From contig NZ_JAQNCY010000006.1 of NCBI RefSeq assembly GCF_028368855.1, positions 1-64,000 on the forward strand: a DNA stretch of 64,000 nt, in the 5' to 3' direction. This document shows, one piece after another, positions 18,725 through 27,242 of the stretch. Source of the stretch: Leisingera sp. SS27 (GTDB taxonomy: Bacteria; Pseudomonadota; Alphaproteobacteria; Rhodobacterales; Rhodobacteraceae). The notes beneath the pieces are model-generated. The model was not told the origin of the DNA, did no database searches, and was given only the letters and a program-made list of their open reading frames with translations. The number at the start of each line of letters is the position of its first letter. Positions within the stretch are counted from its first letter, which is position 1. The position numbers and the translations under genes are program-made.

Positions 18725-18799
18725 TCAGATGCTCCCTTTCTTTTGCGCTTTGGCACTGCTGCCTGCGCGGATACTGATTTCTGTTTCGGCGGCGCTCAT
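18725..18799 (-). CDS. Possible 24-residue coupled ORF before livM
   Basis: The ORF begins MSAAETEISIRAG and ends with a basic tail. Its ATG overlaps the stop of the 87-residue membrane protein gene (ATGA), and its stop is 3 bp before the livM ATG. The arrangement suggests continuous ribosome movement from the small membrane gene into livM. It may be a coupling device rather than a functional peptide. Confidence 0.35.
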   Translation of the reverse strand: MSAAETEISIRAGSSAKAQKKGSI

Positions 18800-19059
18800 T
18801 CTATCTGCCCCCACAGGGCCTGCGCCGCGTCGCGCTGATCGCGCGTCATCCGGTTCGAAGGTCTGGCATAACCGCTGCGCTCGCTTCCGCGCACCAGCCG
18901 CAAATAGGCGATGATCCCGGTGATCAGCCCGGCCGAGGCCAAGAGCGCCGCCGTCACCACCTGGGTTTCGCTGTAGCTTTCCGCGGTCAGCGCCAGGTAG
19001 CCGAAGGCCCAGAAACCGGCCCAGGCTATGACGTTGATCACGGCGATCAGCTTGGTCAT
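18796..19059 (-). CDS. Small two-helix membrane protein in the Liv cluster
   Basis: This 87-residue protein has two hydrophobic segments (about residues 5-25 and 34-55) and a charged C-terminal tail (LVRGSERSGYARPSNRMTRDQRD). I do not recognise a family. It lies between livH and livM on the same strand, where an ordinary Liv operon has nothing, and overlaps the next tiny ORF. A role as an accessory subunit of the transporter is possible, but only its position suggests it. Confidence 0.65.
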   Translation of the reverse strand: MTKLIAVINVIAWAGFWAFGYLALTAESYSETQVVTAALLASAGLITGIIAYLRLVRGSERSGYARPSNRMTRDQRDAAQALWGQIE

Positions 19060-19161
19060 GCCGCACCCCCGGCATTAACCACTTTGTCAGATTTCCGGGC
19101 TTGGACACATTTTGCCCACTTCTTTGTGGAACCCTGCGCTTGGGTAGAGTGAGTGGAACCA

Positions 19162-19494
19162 ATGACCGTGATTTTCGAGGAAATCCGGCGGCTGGAGGCC
19201 GCGCGGAAGAAGGGCGACATATCCGAGGCCGAATTTGCCAAGGCCAAGGGCCGGCTGCTGGAAACGGTGGAGGACGCAACCGTGCTGCCGCCCTTTGAAT
19301 TCGAACCGCCGCGGCGGCAGGCTGCCAACACCGGGCCCGGGCCTTGGGGAACGGTGCTGATCGGGCTCTTGATGGCCGCGCTGCTGACCTTCGTGGCCGG
19401 GCAACTGATCGGCAACATCACCATCGCCTTCACCCTGGTCGCCACAGTTTGCGCCGCCATCGTCATCGCCGCTTTCCGCAAGCTCGAAGGATGA
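19162..19494 (+). CDS. SHOCT-like small membrane protein, opposite strand within the Liv cluster
   Basis: This 110-residue protein has an N-terminal helix IFEEIRRLEAARKKGDISEAEFAKAKGRLLE, which fits the SHOCT short-helix module (ISEAEFxxxKxxLL). A proline-rich linker and two hydrophobic segments (about residues 62-82 and 84-104) follow. It is transcribed against the Liv genes, between livH and the 87-residue membrane protein. The ATG at 19162 is preferred over an in-frame GTG three codons upstream. The function is unknown. Confidence 0.7.
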   Translation: MTVIFEEIRRLEAARKKGDISEAEFAKAKGRLLETVEDATVLPPFEFEPPRRQAANTGPGPWGTVLIGLLMAALLTFVAGQLIGNITIAFTLVATVCAAIVIAAFRKLEG

Positions 19495-19521
19495 CCGGGC
19501 CGGGAACAGATCATATGAGCC

Positions 19522-20508
19522 TCACACCCGTTCAATGATCTTCTCCCCGAACAACCCTTGCGGACGGAACACCAGGAACAGCAGCGCCAGCACATAGGCA
19601 AACCAGTTTTCGGTCGCGCCGCCCACCAGCGGGCCGACAGCGAATTCGAACAGCTTCTCGCCCACACCGATGATCAGCCCGCCAACGATGGCGCCGGGGA
19701 TCGAGGTGAAGCCGCCCAGCATCAGAACCGGCAGCGCCTTCAGCGCGATCAGCGACAGCGAGAACTGCACGCCGGACTTGGTGCCCCAGACGATGCCCGC
19801 AACCAGCGCCACGAACCCGGCAACCGACCACACCAGAACCCAGATGAAGTTCAGGGAAATGCCGACCGACAGCGCTGCCTGGTGGTCATCCGCCACCGCG
19901 CGCATTGCCCGGCCCTGCTTGGTGTACTGGCTGAAGGCCACCAGACCCGCCACCAAGAGCGCCGCGATCACCGTCGCCACGATATCCAGATTATCGATGA
20001 AGAAACCGTAGCCGAAGATGTTGAAGGTGGTCTCGTCGATCCACAGGTTGATGCCCTGCGGCAGGCCGACGTCCAGCGTCTTGATCTCAGAACCCCACAT
20101 GAGGTCGGCGACGCCTTCCAGGAAGTAGGCCAGACCTATGGTGGCCATGAACAGGATGATCGGCTCCTGCCCGACCAGATGCTTCATCACCAGCACCTGC
20201 ACCAGCCAGGCCAGCAGCACCATCACCGCGACCGTCAGGGCAATCGCAACGACGCCCGGAACATTCCATCCGAAGTGGGTGACATGGCCGCCAAAGACCG
20301 CGTTGATCAGATGCGAAAACGGCACCTGCCCCTGCATGATACCCACCAGCGTCATCGCCGCAAACAGCGCCAGAACGCCCTGGGCATAGTTGAAGATGCC
20401 GGAGGCCTTGTAGATCAGGACAAACCCCAGCGCGACCAGCGCATAGAGAACGCCGGCCATCAGGCCATTGAGCGTCACTTCCATCGCAAAGACGAGTTGT
20501 TCAGGCAT
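19522..20508 (-). CDS. livH: Liv-type ABC transporter permease (LivH-like)
   Basis: This 328-residue membrane protein has about eight hydrophobic segments. The N-terminal GLMAGVLYALVALGFVLIYKASGIFNYAQG and the segment GRAMRAVADDHQAALSVGI are family hallmarks. It pairs with LivM. The frame opens 13 codons upstream, but GGAGAG precedes the ATG at 20508 (MPEQLVFAM), which I use. Short GTGCACAGGG direct repeats (20542-20551 and 20553-20562) lie between livG and livH, with no obvious terminator. Confidence 0.93.
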   Translation of the reverse strand: MPEQLVFAMEVTLNGLMAGVLYALVALGFVLIYKASGIFNYAQGVLALFAAMTLVGIMQGQVPFSHLINAVFGGHVTHFGWNVPGVVAIALTVAVMVLLAWLVQVLVMKHLVGQEPIILFMATIGLAYFLEGVADLMWGSEIKTLDVGLPQGINLWIDETTFNIFGYGFFIDNLDIVATVIAALLVAGLVAFSQYTKQGRAMRAVADDHQAALSVGISLNFIWVLVWSVAGFVALVAGIVWGTKSGVQFSLSLIALKALPVLMLGGFTSIPGAIVGGLIIGVGEKLFEFAVGPLVGGATENWFAYVLALLFLVFRPQGLFGEKIIERV

Positions 20509-20610
20509 TAGAGGCTCTCCTCGGAATTCTGCGGTGCGGCGGTGCACAGGGAGTGCACAGGGGGTGTACGGGTGTCACCCTGCCGGAGCCGGGTGTTGCT
20601 GCGGTGCAAC

Positions 20611-21429
20611 TCAGTCATGGCTGACCCCCAGATAGGCGTCGATCACATCCTGATTGTTGCGCACCTCATCCGGGGTGCCGTCGCCGATTTTCTTGCCGTA
20701 ATCCATCACCACGACCCGGTCGCTGAGGTCCATCACAACGCCCATGTCGTGCTCGATCAGCGCGATGGTGGTGCCGAACTCGTCGTTCACATCCAGGATG
20801 AAGCGGGACATGTCCTCCTTCTCCTCCACGTTCATGCCGGCCATGGGTTCGTCCAGCAGCAGCAGCTTCGGTTCCGCCGCCAGCGCCCGCGCCAGCTCGA
20901 CCCGTTTCTTCAGGCCGTAAGGCAACCGTGCCACCGGGGTTTTGCGGATGTGCTGGATCTCCAGGAAGTCGATGATCCGCTCCACAACCTCGCGGTTCTC
21001 GGTCTCTTCGGCTTCGGCCTTCCCCTTCCACAGAGCCTGCGAAAACAGTCCTGTTTTCATATAGTTGAGGCGCCCGGTCATGACGTTGTCCAGAACGCTC
21101 ATACCTTCGAACAGCGCGATGTTCTGGAAGGTGCGGGCGATGCCCTGGCGTGCGACCTCATAGGGGCGCATCGGCGGGCGCTTCTTGCCATGGAACAGCA
21201 CCTCGCCTTCCTGCGGCACATAGAAGCCTGAGATCACATTCAGCATCGACGACTTGCCGGCGCCGTTCGGGCCGATGATCGCACGGATTTCGCCCTCGCG
21301 GATGTCAAAGGAGATATCCTGGATCGCAACCACACCGCCAAAGCGCAGAGTGATGTTCTTCATCTCCATCACAACGCCACCGATTGTGCGGCCGTCGTCC
21401 GTCACATAGCTTAAGGAATTGTCAAGCAT
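20611..21429 (-). CDS. livG: Liv-type ABC transporter ATP-binding protein (LivG-like)
   Basis: This 272-residue ATPase has Walker A GPNGAGKSS, a LivG-type signature region LPYGLKKRVELARALA and Walker B LLLLDEPMAGMN. The typical LivG insertion and the ending DVIDAYLGVSHD are present. A much longer open frame runs upstream, but it crosses a divergent gene. GGAGG lies seven bases before the ATG at 21429 (MLDNSLSYV), so that start is used. It heads the transporter part of the cluster; the ligase gene upstream is on the same strand, with a small divergent gene between. Confidence 0.92.
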   Translation of the reverse strand: MLDNSLSYVTDDGRTIGGVVMEMKNITLRFGGVVAIQDISFDIREGEIRAIIGPNGAGKSSMLNVISGFYVPQEGEVLFHGKKRPPMRPYEVARQGIARTFQNIALFEGMSVLDNVMTGRLNYMKTGLFSQALWKGKAEAEETENREVVERIIDFLEIQHIRKTPVARLPYGLKKRVELARALAAEPKLLLLDEPMAGMNVEEKEDMSRFILDVNDEFGTTIALIEHDMGVVMDLSDRVVVMDYGKKIGDGTPDEVRNNQDVIDAYLGVSHD

Positions 21430-21517
21430 AACAACGGCCTCCATATTTTTGCCGCATAGAAATTTTAAGATTTCCATGCGATACTTGTTTAAAACGAGCA
21501 GCAAGGAGATCGACGTT

Positions 21518-21703
21518 ATGTTCGGCGAACTTGAGCATTCCTGCCTTCTGAAGATGGCACTTGAATGCAAGCAGATGGGCCTCAGCCAATCCGAAAGCCT
21601 GGCCTCCATCATGGAGCAGACTCACGGGTTCAGCTCCCCTTTCAAGATCCAGCAGGTGGTCAACACCGCCTACAATCCCGGCCTCAACCCCGACCTGATC
21701 TGA
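21518..21703 (+). CDS. Small conserved-looking hypothetical protein divergent from livG
   Basis: This 61-residue protein (MFGELEHSCLLKMALECKQ start, ending NPGLNPDLI) has AAGGAG eight bases before the ATG. It is mostly helical, with no membrane segment or signal. It sits between the fatty-acid-type ligase and livG, pointing the other way, with its promoter shared with livG. I do not recognise the family. Confidence 0.65.
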   Translation: MFGELEHSCLLKMALECKQMGLSQSESLASIMEQTHGFSSPFKIQQVVNTAYNPGLNPDLI

Positions 21704-21756
21704 GGGCAGCCCGGCCTGCCCGGCACGGGGCGGGGCGTTATCCGGCGAAACGTGCA

Positions 21757-23730
21757 TCATTCCGCGGCCACCTTGTGAACCGCTCCCGGTTTCACGTCCG
21801 CATCGACAATAGTAAGTGTCGCCTTGATGGAGCCTTTGCGGCCGTCCTCATAGGTCACTTCCGTCACTGTCGAGACCTGTTCGGAGCCGTCATAGAGCGC
21901 TGTGATGATATCGTCGAATTTCTCCTCCACGATGCGGCGGCGCACCTTGCGGGTACGGGTCATTTCACCGTCATCAGCATCCAGTTCCTTGTGCAGCACC
22001 ACAAAGCGGTGCACCTGACAGCCCGACAGCATCGGGTCCTCGGCCACTGATTTGTTCACTTCAGTCACATGCGAGCGGATGGACTCGAGAACCTGCGGAT
22101 GGCCCGCCAGTTCCTGGTAGGAAGCATAGGCAATGTTGTTGCGTTCCGCCCAGTTGCCAACCGCCGTCAGGTCGATGTTGATGAAGGCGACGCAGCGGTC
22201 GCGGCCATTGCCGAACAGCACCGCTTCCAGGATGTCCGGGTAGAATTTCAGCTTGTTTTCCACATACTTGGGCGCAAACATGCTGCCGTCGGCCATTTTG
22301 CCCACGTCCTTGGCGCGGTCGATGATCCGCAGGTGGCCCGAGCCCTCTTCGAAAAAGCCCGCATCGCCGGTCGCAACCCAGCCCTCTGCATCCTTGGTTG
22401 AGGCGGTGGACTCCGGGTTGTTGAAGTATTCAACAAAGGTGCCGGGTGAGCGGTAGTGGATCTCGCCGCTGTCATCGATCTTGATCTCGACCTCCGGCGC
22501 CGGCACGCCAACGGTATCCGCCCGCACCTCGCCATCCGGCTGGACTGTGATGAAAACGGTAGCCTCGGTCTGGCCGTAAAGCTGTTTCAAATTGATGCCC
22601 AGCGAGCGGTAGAAATCAAAGATCTCCGGCCCGATCGCCTCGCCCGCGGTATAGCCCACACGGATGCGGCCATAGCCCAGCGTGTCCTTCAGCGGGCCGT
22701 AGACCAGAACATTGCCCAGCGCATACTTCAGACGATCCATCATCCCCACGGGGCGACCGTCCAGGATGTCGCCGCCAACTTTCTTGGCATGCGCCAGAAA
22801 GTGGTGGAACATTTTGCGCTTCAGGGCGCCTGCGTCCTCCATCCGGATCATGACATTGGTCAGTTGCCCCTCGAACACCCTCGGCGGTGCAAAGAAATAG
22901 GTCGGCCCGATCTCGCGCAGGTCGGTCATCATGGTGTCCTGGCTTTCCGGACAGTTCACGCAGAAGCCGCACCAGTAGGCTTGGCCGATCGAAAAGATGA
23001 AGTCGCCCACCCAGGCCATCGGCAGGTATGACAGGATGTTCTCGCCCTGGGTCAGATGATCGAACTCGGAAGAGTTCTTAGCGCTTTGGATCACATTGCG
23101 GTTCGAAAGCACCACGCCCTTGGGCTTGCCGGTGGTGCCGGAAGTATACAGCATCACACAGGTGCTGTCGTAATCCAGCTTGGCCTGGCGTTTTTTCAAC
23201 TCACCGATCAGCTCATCATGGGCCGCCCGGCCCTGATCTTGTATATGGCTGAATTGATGCAGCTGGGTGTGGTCGTATTTCCGCATGCCGCGCGGATCGA
23301 GGTAGATCATGTGCTCGAACTGATGCAGCTGATCCTGGATCTCGATCACCTTGTCGGCCTGCTCCTGATCGCCCACGATCACAAAGCGCGCGCCGCAGTG
23401 CCCCAGCACATAGGCCATCTCTTCGGCCACCGCGTCCTGATACAGCGGCACCGGCACGGCCCCCACTGCCTGCGCGGCAACCATCGACCAGTAAAGATAA
23501 GGTCGGTTGCGGCCGATGATGGCGACAAAATCGCCTTCATTCACGCCCAGGTTGACCAGGCCCAGCGCAAGCGCCTCAATTTCCTTTGCCGTCTCGGCCC
23601 AGGTCCAGCACTGCCAGATGCCGAATTCCTTTTCCCGGTAGGCCGGCGCACTCCCGAATTGCGCCGCATTGCGTTCAAGCAGCGCCGGCAGGGATTGCAT
23701 ACCCTGGGCGCCCGTCTGCATCTGAGCCAA
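21757..23730 (-). CDS. Long-chain-type acyl-CoA synthetase (AMP-forming)
   Basis: This 657-residue adenylate-forming ligase has the P-loop-like motif YTSGTTGKPKGV, the YGQTEAT motif, GWVATGDAG and the hinge RIIDRAKDVGK. Its length and the C-terminal extension match the FAA1/long-chain group rather than short PaaK forms. It activates a fatty or other carboxylic acid to its CoA ester. The start is a TTG at 23730 with GGAGG eight bases upstream; an ATG three codons later is the alternative. Together with the Liv transporter and the PaaK-like ligase it suggests uptake and activation of one or more organic acids. Confidence 0.9.
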   Translation of the reverse strand: MAQMQTGAQGMQSLPALLERNAAQFGSAPAYREKEFGIWQCWTWAETAKEIEALALGLVNLGVNEGDFVAIIGRNRPYLYWSMVAAQAVGAVPVPLYQDAVAEEMAYVLGHCGARFVIVGDQEQADKVIEIQDQLHQFEHMIYLDPRGMRKYDHTQLHQFSHIQDQGRAAHDELIGELKKRQAKLDYDSTCVMLYTSGTTGKPKGVVLSNRNVIQSAKNSSEFDHLTQGENILSYLPMAWVGDFIFSIGQAYWCGFCVNCPESQDTMMTDLREIGPTYFFAPPRVFEGQLTNVMIRMEDAGALKRKMFHHFLAHAKKVGGDILDGRPVGMMDRLKYALGNVLVYGPLKDTLGYGRIRVGYTAGEAIGPEIFDFYRSLGINLKQLYGQTEATVFITVQPDGEVRADTVGVPAPEVEIKIDDSGEIHYRSPGTFVEYFNNPESTASTKDAEGWVATGDAGFFEEGSGHLRIIDRAKDVGKMADGSMFAPKYVENKLKFYPDILEAVLFGNGRDRCVAFINIDLTAVGNWAERNNIAYASYQELAGHPQVLESIRSHVTEVNKSVAEDPMLSGCQVHRFVVLHKELDADDGEMTRTRKVRRRIVEEKFDDIITALYDGSEQVSTVTEVTYEDGRKGSIKATLTIVDADVKPGAVHKVAAE

Positions 23731-23841
23731 CTTTCTCTCCTCCCTTTCCGGCGTTACTGCCGGACTGGCCGCTGCCCGCGGCTCTGGCCCCGATTAGGGA
23801 CAGCGGTAGAGTAGCTCGTCAACTTTTTCCTGATGTTTTCC

Positions 23842-23893
23842 CAATTCTTACGAATTGTAACAGTCCAAATCCCTTTGTTTTAAAGACTGTTAC
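23842..23893. promoter_or_regulatory. Overlapping inverted repeats in the ligase / histidine kinase gap
   Basis: CAATTC-TTAC-GAATTG (23842-23857) abuts GTAACAGTC (23857-23865), which is repeated inverted as GACTGTTAC at 23885-23893 after a 19-bp spacer. These lie 110-165 bp upstream of the ligase start. The rest of the 446-bp gap (23731-24176) shows no gene. They are probably a regulator site for the leftward ligase/Liv cluster. Confidence 0.5.
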
Positions 23894-24176
23894 GCTGGCT
23901 AATCACCCCCCTCTGAGACCAAACGTCATGCTGCCGATTGACCAAGCAAGCCCATTCGCGCGGGATGCGAACGAAAAGACAATGTTTCGAATCAATCACG
24001 ATTGGATAATTTCTGAAACGCCAGGCCCGGCAAATTTGCCCTGCCCGTAATTACACACCGCACTCAGCAACCAAAAGGCGATCACCGGCCTTGACGTAAC
24101 GGCACCCAATTCGCCGCGGCCGAATGGCAATTTGCCCGGCACCCCTCCCGGTGCTAGCCATAAACCGGGGAGAGCC

Positions 24177-26078
24177 ATGAACCGGACCAGCAAACAGAAC
24201 GCCGCAATGACGACCGCCGGGCTGAATCTGATCGCCCAGGCGCTGTCGATCTATGACAACGACTTGCGGCTGTCGGTCAGCAACCGCCGCTTTCAGGAAA
24301 TGTTCAATCTGCCGGACCGCTTGGTACAGCCAGGCGCCTCCTTTGCCGAAACCATACGTTTCCTGGCAGAAGCCGGGGAATACGCGCCGGAAACTGATAT
24401 CGAGGAAATCGTTCAAAGCCGTGTGGAGCAGGCGCTGGATTTCGTGCCGCACTATCTGGAGCGTGAGCGGCCCAACGGGCAGATGATTTCGATCGAAGGC
24501 TCGCCGCTGCCGCAGGGGGGCTGGGTCACGGTCTATACGGATATCACCCGTGCCAAGCGTGCCGAGCAACTGCTGCGGTCCCGGTCTGAAGAGCTGTCTG
24601 AGAAGCTCATTACCCATACCGAGGAACTGTCCGCTGCCAACCGGCAGCTGGAGGCCGCCAACACAGCACTGGAAGAGACCAAACGACAGCTGACGGAAAT
24701 TGAGGGCCGTACCCGTCTGACAACGGAAATGATGCCCGCCCATATCGCCCATGTGGATCCAGACGGGTACTATACCTATACCAACCGCCGCCTCAGCGCG
24801 GTGTTTCCAGGCCGCCCGTCGGATATACTCGGAATGCATATTTCGGATGCCTTGGGGGAGGCCGCGTTTGAGCGGATAGAGCCGCATTTGCTGGCTGCCT
24901 ACAAGGGTGGCAGCCCGGTATTTGAGTTCACGGAAAGCCACGGAAGCCGCCGCATCAGGGTTGCCTTCACCCCGGACCAGCAAGGCGGAGTCTATGTCCT
25001 GTCAATGGATGTGACCGAGGAAACCCAGGCACGGGTTGCGCTGCAGCAGGCAAGGCGCCGCGAGATGGCTGCGCAGATGACCAGCGGCCTGGCCCATGAT
25101 TTTTCCAACCTTCTGACCATCATTCTGGGCATGCAGGGCAAGCTGGAGAAGATGGGACTGGGTGGCGAGGCCGCCGACCTGGTGCAGGGCACCTTGTCTG
25201 CAGCGCGGCGCGGCGGGCGGCTCCTGAACCGGATTGCCGAAATGACCAGCCAGCGCACCCTGCGTCCGCAGGCGACGGATATGCACGCGTTGCTTGATGA
25301 GCTGAAAGTGCTGGCGTCGCCCTCTCTGCCGCTAGGGGTGGGCCTCAGCATTCTCGACAACCTGCCGGATCAGGCGTTGCTGCTGGACGCGGGTAAGCTG
25401 CAGGATGCACTGCTGAACCTGATCCTGAACGCCCGGGACGCCTGCGGAACATCCGGCCAGATCACCGTCAGCGCCCATGCTGTCGGTCAGACCTGGGCCG
25501 AAATCACCGTCACCGACACCGGCCCCGGCTTTTCACCGGAAGCGCTGGAAAAGGCGCTTAATCCGTTTTTTACCACCAAAGGCAGCGAAGGCTCCGGCCT
25601 TGGTCTGCCAATGGTCTACGACATGGCAAAACTCGCCGGCGGCGACATGCGGATCCGCAACGGGATTTCTGGCGCTGCAATCACCCTGCGCCTGCCTTAC
25701 CGCCCGGCCCCTGATGCCGGCGGCGGCCTGGCACTGCTGGTCGAGGACAGCGACGAACTGCGGGCAGCCTTCCGCGACATGCTGATCGACCTCGGATATT
25801 CAGTGATCGAAGCTGCGAGCGTGGACGAGGCGTGTGCGCTGACCGCTGATCTCCCGGACATTGCGCTGGTACTGTCGGACATCATGCTGGAAGGCAGCGC
25901 AACCGGCGTTGACCTTGCCATCCGACTCGACGGCTCCGGCCTGCCTTGCATTCTGATGACCTCCCTGCCCGTCAGCGATCCGCTATACCGCAAGGCATTG
26001 AAATGCGGCCCGGTTTTGCGCAAACCTTTCACCATCCATCAGCTGTCTGAGCTGATCCAACCGGAGCCCGCCGCATGA
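24177..26078 (+). CDS. Hybrid sensor histidine kinase with PAS domains and a C-terminal receiver
   Basis: This 633-residue soluble protein has an N-terminal PAS-like domain (about 10-115), a coiled coil (about 120-180) and a second PAS domain (about 185-290). The dimerisation/phosphotransfer domain has H307 in GLAHDFSNLL. The ATPase domain has N-box LNLILNARDAC and G-boxes DTGPGFS and GSGLGLPMV, and the C-terminal receiver has D568 (LVLSDIMLEG). No membrane segment is seen, so it senses a cytoplasmic signal. GGGGAGAG precedes the ATG at 24177, 15 codons inside the open frame. Its stop overlaps the response regulator start (ATGA). The signal is unknown. Confidence 0.92.
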   Translation: MNRTSKQNAAMTTAGLNLIAQALSIYDNDLRLSVSNRRFQEMFNLPDRLVQPGASFAETIRFLAEAGEYAPETDIEEIVQSRVEQALDFVPHYLERERPNGQMISIEGSPLPQGGWVTVYTDITRAKRAEQLLRSRSEELSEKLITHTEELSAANRQLEAANTALEETKRQLTEIEGRTRLTTEMMPAHIAHVDPDGYYTYTNRRLSAVFPGRPSDILGMHISDALGEAAFERIEPHLLAAYKGGSPVFEFTESHGSRRIRVAFTPDQQGGVYVLSMDVTEETQARVALQQARRREMAAQMTSGLAHDFSNLLTIILGMQGKLEKMGLGGEAADLVQGTLSAARRGGRLLNRIAEMTSQRTLRPQATDMHALLDELKVLASPSLPLGVGLSILDNLPDQALLLDAGKLQDALLNLILNARDACGTSGQITVSAHAVGQTWAEITVTDTGPGFSPEALEKALNPFFTTKGSEGSGLGLPMVYDMAKLAGGDMRIRNGISGAAITLRLPYRPAPDAGGGLALLVEDSDELRAAFRDMLIDLGYSVIEAASVDEACALTADLPDIALVLSDIMLEGSATGVDLAIRLDGSGLPCILMTSLPVSDPLYRKALKCGPVLRKPFTIHQLSELIQPEPAA

Positions 26079-26779
26079 CATCGCCCCTGGTCACCATTCT
26101 GGACGACGAGCCAGAAATCCGGCAGATCCTGACCGACGCGCTGGAGGACGCAGGCTTTCGCACCCAAAGCTTTTCCCGGGCACGCGAATTCGAGGCAGCC
26201 TTGAACCGGGTGACGCCGGACGTCTGCCTAGTCGATTTGTCGCTGCCCGATACCGACGGGCTGGCACTCGTGCACCGCCTTGCGCTGGAACAGGGCGCGG
26301 CAGTCATCATCATCTCTGGCCGGGCGCAGGTACAGGACCGGGTGACTGGACTGGAACTGGGTGCTGATGATTACATCACCAAGCCCTTTGATCCGGCAGA
26401 GGTGGTGGCCCGCGTCCGTGCCCGGCTTCGCGCCGGACCACGGGCTGCGGCCCCTGCCAGCAACACCGCGCGGTTTGCCGGGTGGACCGCCCATTTCGAC
26501 CGTTATGTCTTGGAGGATGAGCGGGGCGGCGAAACTCCGTTTTCCCACGCTGAGGGTGAAGTGCTGCGGCTGTTCCTGGACAGCCCCAAGCGGCTGATCT
26601 CCCGCGCCCAAATGCAGGAAATGCTGGGCGGCGCAGCGGGCGACAGCTTTGACCGGGCGATGGACGTGCGTATCTCACGGCTGCGCACCAAGCTGCGCGA
26701 AGATCCCAAGAACCCGCGGCTGATCAAGACCATCTATGGCGCAGGCTATATATTCTTGGGAGATGTGGACTGGACCTGA
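26075..26779 (+). CDS. OmpR-type response regulator
   Basis: This 234-residue protein has a receiver domain with phospho-acceptor D54 (CLVDLSLPDTDG), acidic residues at DDEPE, the conserved lysine in ITKPFDP, and a C-terminal winged helix (FDRAMDVRISRLRTKLREDPKNPRLIKTIYGAGYIF). It overlaps the kinase gene by four bases and is certainly its partner. The target genes are unknown; the neighbouring ligase/Liv cluster is a reasonable first candidate because of the inverted repeats in its promoter region. Confidence 0.94.
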   Translation: MTSPLVTILDDEPEIRQILTDALEDAGFRTQSFSRAREFEAALNRVTPDVCLVDLSLPDTDGLALVHRLALEQGAAVIIISGRAQVQDRVTGLELGADDYITKPFDPAEVVARVRARLRAGPRAAAPASNTARFAGWTAHFDRYVLEDERGGETPFSHAEGEVLRLFLDSPKRLISRAQMQEMLGGAAGDSFDRAMDVRISRLRTKLREDPKNPRLIKTIYGAGYIFLGDVDWT

Positions 26780-26942
26780 CACCAACCGGGCAGAATGGCT
26801 GCCGCTATGCGCTGCATTCCTTCTCAAAGACGGCAGGAGCGGAAAAAGAGTGCAACGCTATTCCAGGCGAACGGAGTCAATGCCTTCTTGAGATCCCATA
26901 GAGATTCTTGCCCGGGCGAATCACTTGGCATAGAATCAGCCC

Positions 26943-27170
26943 ATGGCCACCTGTCTGCTCTACCGCCAAGCCCCCTCGCGCCCATCACGGTTCTACCGCA
27001 TTGAACTGGCGATGAACCTGTTTTCCGAAGTTTCTGTACTGCGGGAATGGGGCGTGGCCGGCGGCAATGGGCAAAGCGTGATCAATATCTACGGCAACCT
27101 GCGCGAGGCCTCGCTGGCAGCCGACAGGCACCGCAACCGGATGATCAAGCGCGGCTACGGCCGGGCCTGA
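26943..27170 (+). CDS. WGR-domain small protein
   Basis: This 75-residue protein is almost entirely one WGR-like domain: RFYRIELAMNLFSEVSVLREWGVAGG followed by INIYGNLREASLAADRHRNRMIKRGYGRA. The central W-G-R motif reads WGV here. WGR domains bind nucleic acids or act as parts of PARPs and MolR-like proteins; stand-alone versions are common and uncharacterised. It is isolated between the response regulator and a convergent amidase gene. Confidence 0.8.
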   Translation: MATCLLYRQAPSRPSRFYRIELAMNLFSEVSVLREWGVAGGNGQSVINIYGNLREASLAADRHRNRMIKRGYGRA

Positions 27171-27242
27171 CCCGCGCCGCGCCAGCGGCACCCGGCCCAA
27201 CTGGGGCGGGCCTCCGGCAGGAGGACCGGAACAGGCGGGAGT

